Assembly (NCBI RefSeq): GCF_030159995.1
Contig: NZ_BSNM01000003.1
Span: 186,001 to 250,000 of the forward strand
DNA from: Litoribrevibacter albus
GTDB lineage: Bacteria > Pseudomonadota > Gammaproteobacteria > Pseudomonadales > Litoribrevibacteraceae
DNA length: 64,000 nt
Reading direction: 5' to 3'
Numbering within the stretch: position 1 is the first letter of the stretch; each line of letters opens with the position of its first letter. The notes beneath the pieces were generated by a model that was not told the DNA's origin, ran no database searches, and saw only the letters and a program-made list of their open reading frames with translations. Position numbers and translations under genes: made by a program. This document shows, piece after piece, positions 9,129-15,668 of the stretch.

Positions 9129-9439
9129 TGTTTGGTATTTCTCGTTTACTAACATCAATATTGCTTCTTAAGTTCGTGCTCTATGGATTGTTGCTAGTAG
9201 GTAGCTTTTTTGTCAGAGCAGAGGAAGTAATTGAGCTGGAAGGAATTTTTGTTCGTGGTAATCAGGAACAACCGAAAGTTCTTTTCATTATGCCTTGGCA
9301 AACAGATGCAGAGCTGAGTGGATTGAAGCAAGAGATCAAGCCAGACTTGCACGCTCGAGATGAGTATTTAGACTACTTCGACTTTAAACGTAAGGTTGAC
9401 ACTTTTTATAAAGACACAGAAACATCTTCGCAAAAATAG
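9128..9439 (+). CDS. Small membrane-anchored protein of unknown function
   Basis: A longer frame opens upstream, but the ATG at 9128 is preceded seven bases earlier by AAGGAGG and shares a base with the previous stop, so the product is 103 residues. Residues 9-31 are strongly hydrophobic (signal peptide or anchor). The rest is short and charged, with a conserved-looking stretch ELEGIFVRGNQEQPKVLF followed by IMPWQ and an acidic/aromatic tail (DEYLDYFDFKRKVDTFYKD). I do not recognise a named domain. Its fixed place between a TPR lipoprotein and the TolQ gene suggests a structural or linking subunit of the envelope complex. Confidence 0.7.
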   Translation: MFGISRLLTSILLLKFVLYGLLLVGSFFVRAEEVIELEGIFVRGNQEQPKVLFIMPWQTDAELSGLKQEIKPDLHARDEYLDYFDFKRKVDTFYKDTETSSQK

Positions 9440-9503
9440 TCGTCGCTGTTGGCGAAATGTGTAATTTAATTCATTGGAAATAAAGAAATCAGAGAGGAAT
9501 TTC

Positions 9504-10169
9504 ATGGAATCTATCGTTCGCTTTTTTCAGGAAGGTGGTTCATTTATGTACCCAATTGCTATTGTTGCTGCAATTGGCTTGGCTATTGCGATTGAACGCT
9601 GGATTTATCTTTCAGCGGCACGTTCATCGAACCGAAAAGTGTTTGAATCTCTGATGCCAATGATTTCTAAAAGAGACTTCAAAGGTGCTATGAAGCTTGG
9701 TAATGACTCGGGAACGCCTATGGGTGAGTTGATTGCTGCTGGTATTTCTCGTTTAGCTGGCGGTGCTCGTCGTGATGATGTGGAGTACGCGATGGAAGAA
9801 GGGTTGATGGAATCGCTTCCTCGCCTTGAGAAACGCACCCCGTATTTGGCAACAATGGCTAACGTTGCAACTCTTTTAGGTCTTTTGGGGACGATTATTG
9901 GTCTGATTGCCGCGTTTACGGCGGTAGCTAATGCTGATCCGGCAGAAAAGGCGACCTTGCTATCACAAAGTATTTCAGTTGCGATGAATACCACCGCATT
10001 TGGTTTGATGACGGCTATTCCTCTGTTGATCTTACACGCACTGCTTCAAACCAAAACCAATGAGATCATTGATAGTTTTGAAATGGCGGGTGTGAAAGTA
10101 CTGAATACCATCTTCGATCGAAAGCAAACAAACCAAGCTCAGACGACTGAAACAGCAAAAGGCGAATAA
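9504..10169 (+). CDS. MotA/TolQ/ExbB-type proton channel protein
   Basis: Start chosen at ATG 9504, since GAGAGGA lies just upstream; a TTG at 9474 would add ten polar residues. The product has 221 residues with three membrane helices: about 12-35 (YPIAIVAAIGLAIAIERW), 118-145 (TLLGLLGTIIGLIAAFTAVA) and 160-185. The TolQ/ExbB core LATMANVATLLGLLGTIIGL carries the pore-lining Thr and Gly pattern. It is followed by two TolR-type genes, so it should form the pentameric stator with them and convert proton motive force to work. The order TolQ-TolR-TolR-TonB/AgmX matches AglR-AglQ-AglS-type motors rather than a plain tolQRAB operon, since no tolB, tolA or pal is present. Confidence 0.9.
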   Translation: MESIVRFFQEGGSFMYPIAIVAAIGLAIAIERWIYLSAARSSNRKVFESLMPMISKRDFKGAMKLGNDSGTPMGELIAAGISRLAGGARRDDVEYAMEEGLMESLPRLEKRTPYLATMANVATLLGLLGTIIGLIAAFTAVANADPAEKATLLSQSISVAMNTTAFGLMTAIPLLILHALLQTKTNEIIDSFEMAGVKVLNTIFDRKQTNQAQTTETAKGE

Positions 10170-10173
10170 TCGT

Positions 10174-10692
10174 ATGTTGAAGAAGCGCATTCGACATAAT
10201 GTCGATGAAGCGGAACTCAATATTACTGCCTTTATGAACCTGATGATTATTCTGGTTCCTGTGCTGCTGCTAAGCATGGTCTTTGCCAACATTACCGTGT
10301 TGGAATTGAAGCTTCCGAAAACGCAAAACAATGAGGAAATAGACCTCAATGAGTTGCAGTTGGAGGTGGTCATCCGTAAAGACAAGTTGGTGTTAGCGGA
10401 TACGATCAAAGGCCCAATTCAAGAGTTCCCGAGAGTGAGTGAAGTGTATGACTTTGCTGCTTTGTCTAAATTATTAATTGATTTAAAGAAACAGGTTCCA
10501 GAGAAACGTGATATTACTCTGCTGGCCGAGGAGTCTACAGATTATCAAACGCTTGTAGCGGTGATGGATACGGTTCGTTCATACAAAGCGGTGGTTGCTG
10601 CTTCTTTAGTGGATGCAGAACTTTTTCCTGATATCTCAATTGGCGATGCTCCTGATCTTGATAGCAGTGCAAGTGCGGGAGGTAAGTCATGA
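10174..10692 (+). CDS. TolR/ExbD-type protein, first paralogue (Asn replaces the usual membrane Asp)
   Basis: A 172-residue protein with the ExbD/TolR layout: short basic N-terminus, one membrane helix (residues 18-40, ITAFMNLMIILVPVLLLSMV) and a periplasmic domain. In TolR and ExbD the helix starts with a conserved Asp that carries the proton (PLLDVLL or PFIDVML). Here the aligned residue is Asn22, encoded by AAC at 10237-10239. The periplasmic part has the expected pattern near its end (DITLLAEESTDYQTLVAVMDTVR). It overlaps the second TolR gene by four bases (ATGA). It may be a structural partner of the Asp-bearing paralogue in a mixed stator. Confidence 0.88.
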   Translation: MLKKRIRHNVDEAELNITAFMNLMIILVPVLLLSMVFANITVLELKLPKTQNNEEIDLNELQLEVVIRKDKLVLADTIKGPIQEFPRVSEVYDFAALSKLLIDLKKQVPEKRDITLLAEESTDYQTLVAVMDTVRSYKAVVAASLVDAELFPDISIGDAPDLDSSASAGGKS

Positions 10693-11192
10693 AAATGTCT
10701 CGACGCGCTAAGCGTATGTCTCGTCACTTTGCACGTAATAAGAAGCAGCCAAGCCTAAACTTGGTTTCTTTGATGGATATTTTCACCATTCTGGTTTTTT
10801 TCTTGATGGTGAATCAGTCTGATGTAAAAGTACTGCAAAACAATGAATCCATTAAAATGCCTGAGTCTGCGGCAGAGCAATTGCCGGCAGAGTCTTTGGT
10901 TGTGTTTGTGAACAGCGAGCAGATCCTTGTACAAGGCCGTGCAGTAGCTACTGTGAGTGATGTGTCGGGGCCAGAGTCTCTGATTCCATCGTTGCAGGAA
11001 GAGTTGGTCTATCAGGCCTCTAAACAACGGGTTTTATCTGAGGAAGAGTTAGAAGAAGGGCGGGCGGTCACCATTGTGGGGGATAAACAGATCCCTTATG
11101 CGTTGTTGAAGAAGATTATGGCCACCTGTGCTGAAGCCAATTACACCAATATTTCTCTTGCGGTAAATCGCAAGGTGAGTAAGGGGGCGTAA
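10689..11192 (+). CDS. TolR/ExbD-type protein, second paralogue
   Basis: A 167-residue protein with a strongly basic N-terminus (RRAKRMSRHFARNKK), one membrane helix (about residues 23-43) and a periplasmic domain. Unlike the preceding paralogue it keeps the proton-carrying Asp, at residue 30 in SLMDIFTILVFFLMV. The tail contains IVGDKQIPYALLKKIMATCA, the usual TolR C-terminal helix region. Translation is coupled to the upstream gene (ATGA overlap) and the next gene follows with no gap. With the TolQ-type protein it should make the energising inner-membrane stator. Confidence 0.9.
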   Translation: MKMSRRAKRMSRHFARNKKQPSLNLVSLMDIFTILVFFLMVNQSDVKVLQNNESIKMPESAAEQLPAESLVVFVNSEQILVQGRAVATVSDVSGPESLIPSLQEELVYQASKQRVLSEEELEEGRAVTIVGDKQIPYALLKKIMATCAEANYTNISLAVNRKVSKGA

Positions 11193-12146
11193 ATGGCAAC
11201 GGTGATTCCACAATATCAACTTCCCTGGACCGTTATTCCTGAAGATCAGAGTCGTTACCAGAAGATCTTACGTATAATTTTGGCTCTTGTGCTGATTCTT
11301 GGTTTTGTCATGCCTTTTATTCCTTTGACAGAGCCGGAACGAGAGGAGTTAGAGAAATTACCTCCTCAATTATCGAAGGTGATTCTGAAAAAGAAGAAGG
11401 TAACACCACCCCCTCCGCCTCCTAAGCCTGAAAAGAAAGAGGAGAAAAAACCGGAGATTAAGGAGGAAAAGCCCAAAGAAAAACCTAAGCCAAAGGTAGA
11501 AAAACCAAAGCCTAAACCTGATCAAAAGAAACTGGAGCAGGCGAGGGAGAAGGCTAAGAATTCAGGGCTTTTAAAACATGCTGATGCGTTAAAAGAGCTA
11601 AGGCAATCTCTGGATTTAGGGACGCTCGCCAAGGGAGCAACCGTTAATCAGGGTGGCAAGGAAGCAACAAAAGTAGAGCGTGCTGTCATTGCCTCCAAAG
11701 CAACAACGGGAAGCGGTGGTGTCTCTGCTGCTGGTGTTTCTCGCGGAACTGCGGGTTCTGGTCTTCAAGGTCAGTCTGTTGCTGATTTGAATGATGAAAG
11801 TGCTTTGGCCGATATGGCTGCAGAAGCGGAGCAAAAAGCACAAGCAGGTAGGAAAGGTAAGCGAACCGATGAAGATATTCGTCGTGTTATGGATGCTAAT
11901 AAAGGATCGTTGTTTACCATCTACAATAAAGCACTTCGTAAAAATCCACTGTTGGGCGGAAAGGTTTGGTTTGAGCTGACCATTGAACCAGACGGATCTG
12001 TATCATCGTGTAAGGTTGTCGAAAGTGAAATGAACGATGCTAAAGTAGAGCGTCGCTTGGCTGCTCGAATTCGTCTGTTTGACTTTGGTGCTAAAGATGT
12101 AACCAAAACGACAGTTAAGCAATGGATTGTCTTCGGTGACAGTTAG
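11193..12146 (+). CDS. TonB-like protein with AgmX/PglI C-terminal domain
   Basis: A 317-residue inner-membrane-anchored transducer. Residues 25-45 form one membrane helix. Then come a basic patch, six prolines in a row (72-77) and a Pro/Lys/Glu-rich stretch to about residue 125 that could cross the periplasm, as in TonB and TolA. A Gly/Ala/Ser-rich linker follows. Residues about 228-317 (DIRRVMDANKGSLFTIYNKA, GGKVWFELTIEPDGSVSSCK, VKQWIVF) match the AgmX/PglI C-terminal domain, named after a Myxococcus adventurous gliding protein. It directly follows TolQ-TolR-TolR, as expected of the component that passes the motor's motion to TPR or barrel partners. Confidence 0.9.
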   Translation: MATVIPQYQLPWTVIPEDQSRYQKILRIILALVLILGFVMPFIPLTEPEREELEKLPPQLSKVILKKKKVTPPPPPPKPEKKEEKKPEIKEEKPKEKPKPKVEKPKPKPDQKKLEQAREKAKNSGLLKHADALKELRQSLDLGTLAKGATVNQGGKEATKVERAVIASKATTGSGGVSAAGVSRGTAGSGLQGQSVADLNDESALADMAAEAEQKAQAGRKGKRTDEDIRRVMDANKGSLFTIYNKALRKNPLLGGKVWFELTIEPDGSVSSCKVVESEMNDAKVERRLAARIRLFDFGAKDVTKTTVKQWIVFGDS

Positions 12147-12179
12147 TCCTATGAACCGAAGTAAGAAATGGAGTGATGT

Positions 12180-12593
12180 ATGATAAGAGCTTATCTTTTT
12201 AGTGTTGCTTTACTTACTTCGGCGATTAGCCACGCTCAATGTACGTATCTTCCCCAAGGGATTCTGGATGCCTGGAGTCAGGACAGATCTCTTTGGGCGT
12301 CAGAGGTTGGCTATGAGCCTGTAATGACAGGAGCTTACCCTGAGTTAGTGATTACTTCCTATCGTGTGACTCATCTGGATACACAGAGCTTTTTGTTTGA
12401 TTCAGGTATCAGATCCGGGGACGAACTTTTGGCTGTGAATGGGGTGTCGGTGTCGAATCAGAATGCTTTTCGTAGTGTTGTTGAACGTTTAACTGATTTG
12501 CCTGAGATTGTATTATCCTTAAAAGAAAAGGAACCTGTTCGGTTCCTTAATTCTGTATTGGATTCTACTCTGCAGTGCAGTGATATTGAGTGA
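12180..12593 (+). CDS. Small exported PDZ-like protein
   Basis: A 137-residue protein with a signal peptide (MIRAYLFSVALLTSAISHAQ, cleavage after about residue 19). The mature part carries a PDZ-like carboxylate-binding fold: ITSYRVTHLDTQSFLFDSGI, then RSGDELLAVNGVSVSNQNAF, the usual G-D-x-L-x-x-V-N-G loop. There is no protease domain. The gene lies 33 bases after the AgmX-type gene with a GGAG ahead of its ATG, so it is probably the last gene of the envelope operon. Periplasmic binding of a peptide tail of a partner is likely, but the partner is unknown. Confidence 0.7.
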   Translation: MIRAYLFSVALLTSAISHAQCTYLPQGILDAWSQDRSLWASEVGYEPVMTGAYPELVITSYRVTHLDTQSFLFDSGIRSGDELLAVNGVSVSNQNAFRSVVERLTDLPEIVLSLKEKEPVRFLNSVLDSTLQCSDIE

Positions 12594-12628
12594 TCTAGTT
12601 CTTTAGTAATTTAACCCTTTAAGGGGAG

Positions 12629-13624
12629 CTAGTTAACCGAGTCCAATGCTCTGAGCTTTGAATCTAGCCAGCTAAGAATATGTAAGCCCACTTCTTCTCT
12701 GTTCACTTCATTAAGCATTTCATGTCGACCTTGAGAATAAATCTGAAGATCTACATCTTTGATGCCTGCATCTGTGTAGTGGCGTGAGAGTGCAATAAGT
12801 CCACTGCCAAAATGTCCAACTGGGTCTTCCTGGCCACCAAAGATAAGCACAGGTGTGTCAGGTGAGAGCCGTTTAAATGCGCTTGGTTGTGAAATATTGA
12901 TTAGGCCTGCAAGTAAGTCACACCAAAGCTGGGTCGTACAAATAAAACCACAGTGCGGGTCTTCAATGTATTTTCTTACTTCTGTCAGGTCGCTGGATAG
13001 CCAGTCATATTGGGTTTGATTTGGTTTAAACCGTTGGTTAAAGCTGCCAAAGGTGAGCTTTTCAATAAGATTGCTTTGAAATCTTGGGCCTTTTCGTAAT
13101 TTTTCCATTTTGGCAATCAGTCTGGCCGCTTTGTATTTGATAGGAGCACTGTAGTTACTGCCGGATAAAATTAAGCCTTTGATGTCTGGTTGATATTTGA
13201 AAACATAGCCTTGGGTGATAAACGAACCCATGCTGTGTCCCATAATAAAGATAGGGGTGGTAGGGTGATTTCTACGAATCATGCATTGGACATCATTCAT
13301 GTCCGATAAAACCAATTTCCAACCTTTATGGTCGCAATAATGACCTAGCATGTCTTTAGCACCGGTGTGCCCATGACCTCGGTGATCGTGTGCATAGACT
13401 GCGACATTTTTAGCCACACATTGTTCAGCAAAGCGCTCATAGCGTTTACTGTGCTCTGCCATTCCATGTGATATGTGAATAACGGCTTGAATTTGGTCGG
13501 GTTGATCAGGGAGCCAGCAACGGTAAAAAATGGGTGAGTTATCTGTTCCGTGAATAGTGCCTGTACTGCTTTCCATTAGGTCAGATCCATGACGTCGAAG
13601 AGTGAACTCTGTGTAAAAGGACAA
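12629..13624 (-). CDS. Alpha/beta hydrolase, monoacylglycerol lipase/lysophospholipase type
   Basis: A 331-residue cytosolic hydrolase of the Serine aminopeptidase S33/Hydrolase_4 group. The nucleophile elbow is GHSMGS, the acid is in IFGGQEDPVG and the His in YSQGRHEMLNE, giving a full Ser-Asp-His triad. HGMAEHSKRYERFA and YAHDHRGHGHTG are typical of lysophospholipase L2 and monoglyceride lipases. The start may lie at the Met at residue 17 (MESSTGTIHG), where homology begins. It converges on the end of the envelope operon and is divergent from the fadD pair, so a role in freeing fatty acids for activation by the neighbouring ligases is plausible. Confidence 0.85.
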   Translation of the reverse strand: MSFYTEFTLRRHGSDLMESSTGTIHGTDNSPIFYRCWLPDQPDQIQAVIHISHGMAEHSKRYERFAEQCVAKNVAVYAHDHRGHGHTGAKDMLGHYCDHKGWKLVLSDMNDVQCMIRRNHPTTPIFIMGHSMGSFITQGYVFKYQPDIKGLILSGSNYSAPIKYKAARLIAKMEKLRKGPRFQSNLIEKLTFGSFNQRFKPNQTQYDWLSSDLTEVRKYIEDPHCGFICTTQLWCDLLAGLINISQPSAFKRLSPDTPVLIFGGQEDPVGHFGSGLIALSRHYTDAGIKDVDLQIYSQGRHEMLNEVNREEVGLHILSWLDSKLRALDSVN

Positions 13625-13816
13625 AATACTAACCTGAAAAGGTCGTCAATAGGAAGTGATTCGGCAGTGTTACGAGAACCATGCGGCGCTTTTCGACAAA
13701 AGGAGCGCATTAAAGCCCTAGAAAGTATTCACAAAAGTTTACAATGTTGATACTGTCCCAGTTCTAAAAAATAAATCTCTAAATAGAACAATAATTACGA
13801 ACAGGGACCTATTACT

Positions 13817-15520
13817 ATGGATGCCAATTTCTGGAGTGGCAAACGCCCACCAGGTGTCGTTGATACCATTAATCCTGATGAATTCAAGAACGTTGTCGAA
13901 GTACTGGAAACTTCAGTAAAAAAATACGCTGACCGTCCGGCTTTCACCAGTGTGTTCAAAACCTTTACTTGGGGCGATATTGATCGCTTGAGTGCTGATT
14001 TTGCTGCATATCTTCAAAATCACACTAATTTGCAACCAGGTGATCGTGTTGCGATTCAAATGCCAAACATCGTTCAGTTCCCGATTGCTGCATACGGTGC
14101 GCTGCGTGCGGGCATGGTGTTGGTAAACACTAACCCTCTTTACACTGTACGTGAGATGAAACACCAGTTTAATGATTCTGGTGCAAAAGCGTTGATCTTT
14201 ATGGACACGTTCGGTGATAAAGTTCAGCAAGTATTGCCAGAAACCGGCATTGAACATTTGATCGTGACCAGCTTGGCTGACATGCGTGAAGCGCCTAAGC
14301 GTTGGTTGATCAATGGTGCGGTAAAACACATCAAGAAAATGGTTCCTGAGTTTAACTTGCCTCAAGCGGTTAAGTTCCGTTCTGCACTAAAACAAGGTGC
14401 AAAACATCAAATGAAAGTGGCTAGCCCGAATTCAGATGATGTCGCTGTTCTTCAGTATACCGGTGGTACGACAGGTGTTGCTAAAGGTGCAATGCTGACT
14501 CATCGTAACCTTGTGGCTAACATGCTTCAGGTGCGTGCGTCTCTTCAGCAAGAGAACCCGGAAACTGGTCGTCCGTTCATGGATGTCGGCAATGAAACCA
14601 TTATTGCGCCATTACCTCTGTATCATATTTATGCATTTACCTGTCACTGTATGTGCATGATGTCACTTGGTAACCACAGTGTGTTAGTTGCCAACCCTCG
14701 TGATCCTGCAATGTTCATCAAGATCATTAAGCCTTTCCAGTTTACAGCTTTCGCTGGCTTGAATACGTTGTTCGTAAGCTTGATGCACGACCCAGAATTC
14801 AAAAACCTGGATTTCAGCAAGTTGAAAATGACGCTTTCCGGTGGTACGGCGTTGGTTCGTGCAACGGCTGAGAAGTGGAAAGAAATGACAGGCTGTGACA
14901 TCGGTGAAGGTTACGGCATGACTGAAACTTCTCCGGCAGTATGTTTAAGTCCGGTAGGTGACTACATTAAACACGGTACTGTAGGTCTACCGGTTGCATC
15001 TACCGAAATTCGTTTGGTTGATGATGATGGTCAAGACGTTGCTGAAGGCGAGCGTGGCGAGCTATGTGTTCGTGGTCCTCAGGTAATGAAAGGCTACTGG
15101 AAACGCCCAGAAGCAACGGCTGAAACTTTCCTTGACGGTGAGTGGTTGAAAACTGGTGACGTGGCTCAAATTGATGAAGCAGGTTACATCTCAATCGTGG
15201 ATCGTAAGAAAGACATGATTCTTGTATCTGGTTTCAACGTCTATCCAAATGAGATTGAAGACGTTGTTGCTAAGTTGCCAGGTGTTGAACACGCTGCTGC
15301 GATTGGTATTCCGGATGAGAAATCTGGTGAAGCAGTTAAGTTATTCATTGTTCCTGATGACAAGAGTCTAACGGTTGATCAAGTGAAAGCGTATTGTCGT
15401 GAAAACTTGGCTGGCTATAAGATTCCTAAGCATTACGAGTTCCGTGAAGAGCTGCCAATGACAAACGTTGGTAAGATTTTACGTCGTGAACTTCGTGATG
15501 CGGAGCTAGCGTCAAACTAA
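13817..15520 (+). CDS. fadD2: Long-chain fatty acid CoA ligase, FadD2 type
   Basis: A 567-residue ANL-superfamily enzyme that makes acyl-CoA from fatty acid, ATP and CoA at the inner face of the membrane. Visible motifs are the P-loop YTGGTTGVAKGA near residue 214, GYGMTETSPA, the D-R-K-K-D hinge (VDRKKDMILVSGFNVYPNE) and the C-terminal catalytic Lys in GKILRREL. The N-terminus (FWSGKRPPGV) is closest to Pseudomonas FadD2, and the next gene looks like FadD1, so the order matches the known fadD2-fadD1 pair. ACAGGGACC lies before the ATG. It probably starts beta-oxidation of exogenous fatty acids. Confidence 0.9.
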   Translation: MDANFWSGKRPPGVVDTINPDEFKNVVEVLETSVKKYADRPAFTSVFKTFTWGDIDRLSADFAAYLQNHTNLQPGDRVAIQMPNIVQFPIAAYGALRAGMVLVNTNPLYTVREMKHQFNDSGAKALIFMDTFGDKVQQVLPETGIEHLIVTSLADMREAPKRWLINGAVKHIKKMVPEFNLPQAVKFRSALKQGAKHQMKVASPNSDDVAVLQYTGGTTGVAKGAMLTHRNLVANMLQVRASLQQENPETGRPFMDVGNETIIAPLPLYHIYAFTCHCMCMMSLGNHSVLVANPRDPAMFIKIIKPFQFTAFAGLNTLFVSLMHDPEFKNLDFSKLKMTLSGGTALVRATAEKWKEMTGCDIGEGYGMTETSPAVCLSPVGDYIKHGTVGLPVASTEIRLVDDDGQDVAEGERGELCVRGPQVMKGYWKRPEATAETFLDGEWLKTGDVAQIDEAGYISIVDRKKDMILVSGFNVYPNEIEDVVAKLPGVEHAAAIGIPDEKSGEAVKLFIVPDDKSLTVDQVKAYCRENLAGYKIPKHYEFREELPMTNVGKILRRELRDAELASN

Positions 15521-15586
15521 CCGAAAAGGAAAACGCATTACCTCTTTTATTAATGAAAAAGATTTAATGCTGATTACCTTCTCTAT

Positions 15587-15624
15587 GAGGCAGAAAGCTG
15601 TTACGCTTCTGCCTCACTCATTTT
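15587..15624 (+). terminator. Possible attenuator/terminator between the fadD genes
   Basis: A nine-base stem GAGGCAGAA (15587-15595) pairs with TTCTGCCTC (15607-15615) across an 11-base loop. ACTCA and then five T follow. The spacing before the T run is long, so termination would be partial. It would let the second fadD be expressed less than the first, or from its own promoter. Confidence 0.45.
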
Positions 15625-15668
15625 TGGGTTGTTAATTTTTTTAGGATGGAGCTTGGTTAGGAGGCTAT

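Noticed and set aside
9474-9503. TTG start extending the TolQ-type protein by ten residues
   Set aside because: GAGAGGA is correctly spaced for ATG 9504, and the extra residues are polar and not expected at the start of this family.
1-12593. Interpretation of the Tol-like operon as the housekeeping Tol-Pal system
   Set aside because: There is no tolB, pal, ybgC or tolA, there are two TolR-type genes, and the transducer carries an AgmX/PglI domain.
13761-13789. Inverted repeat GTTCTA...TAGAAC ahead of fadD2
   Set aside because: The arms are only six bases, the spacer is 17 bases of A/T, and it does not match a FadR or PsrA operator, so chance is likely.
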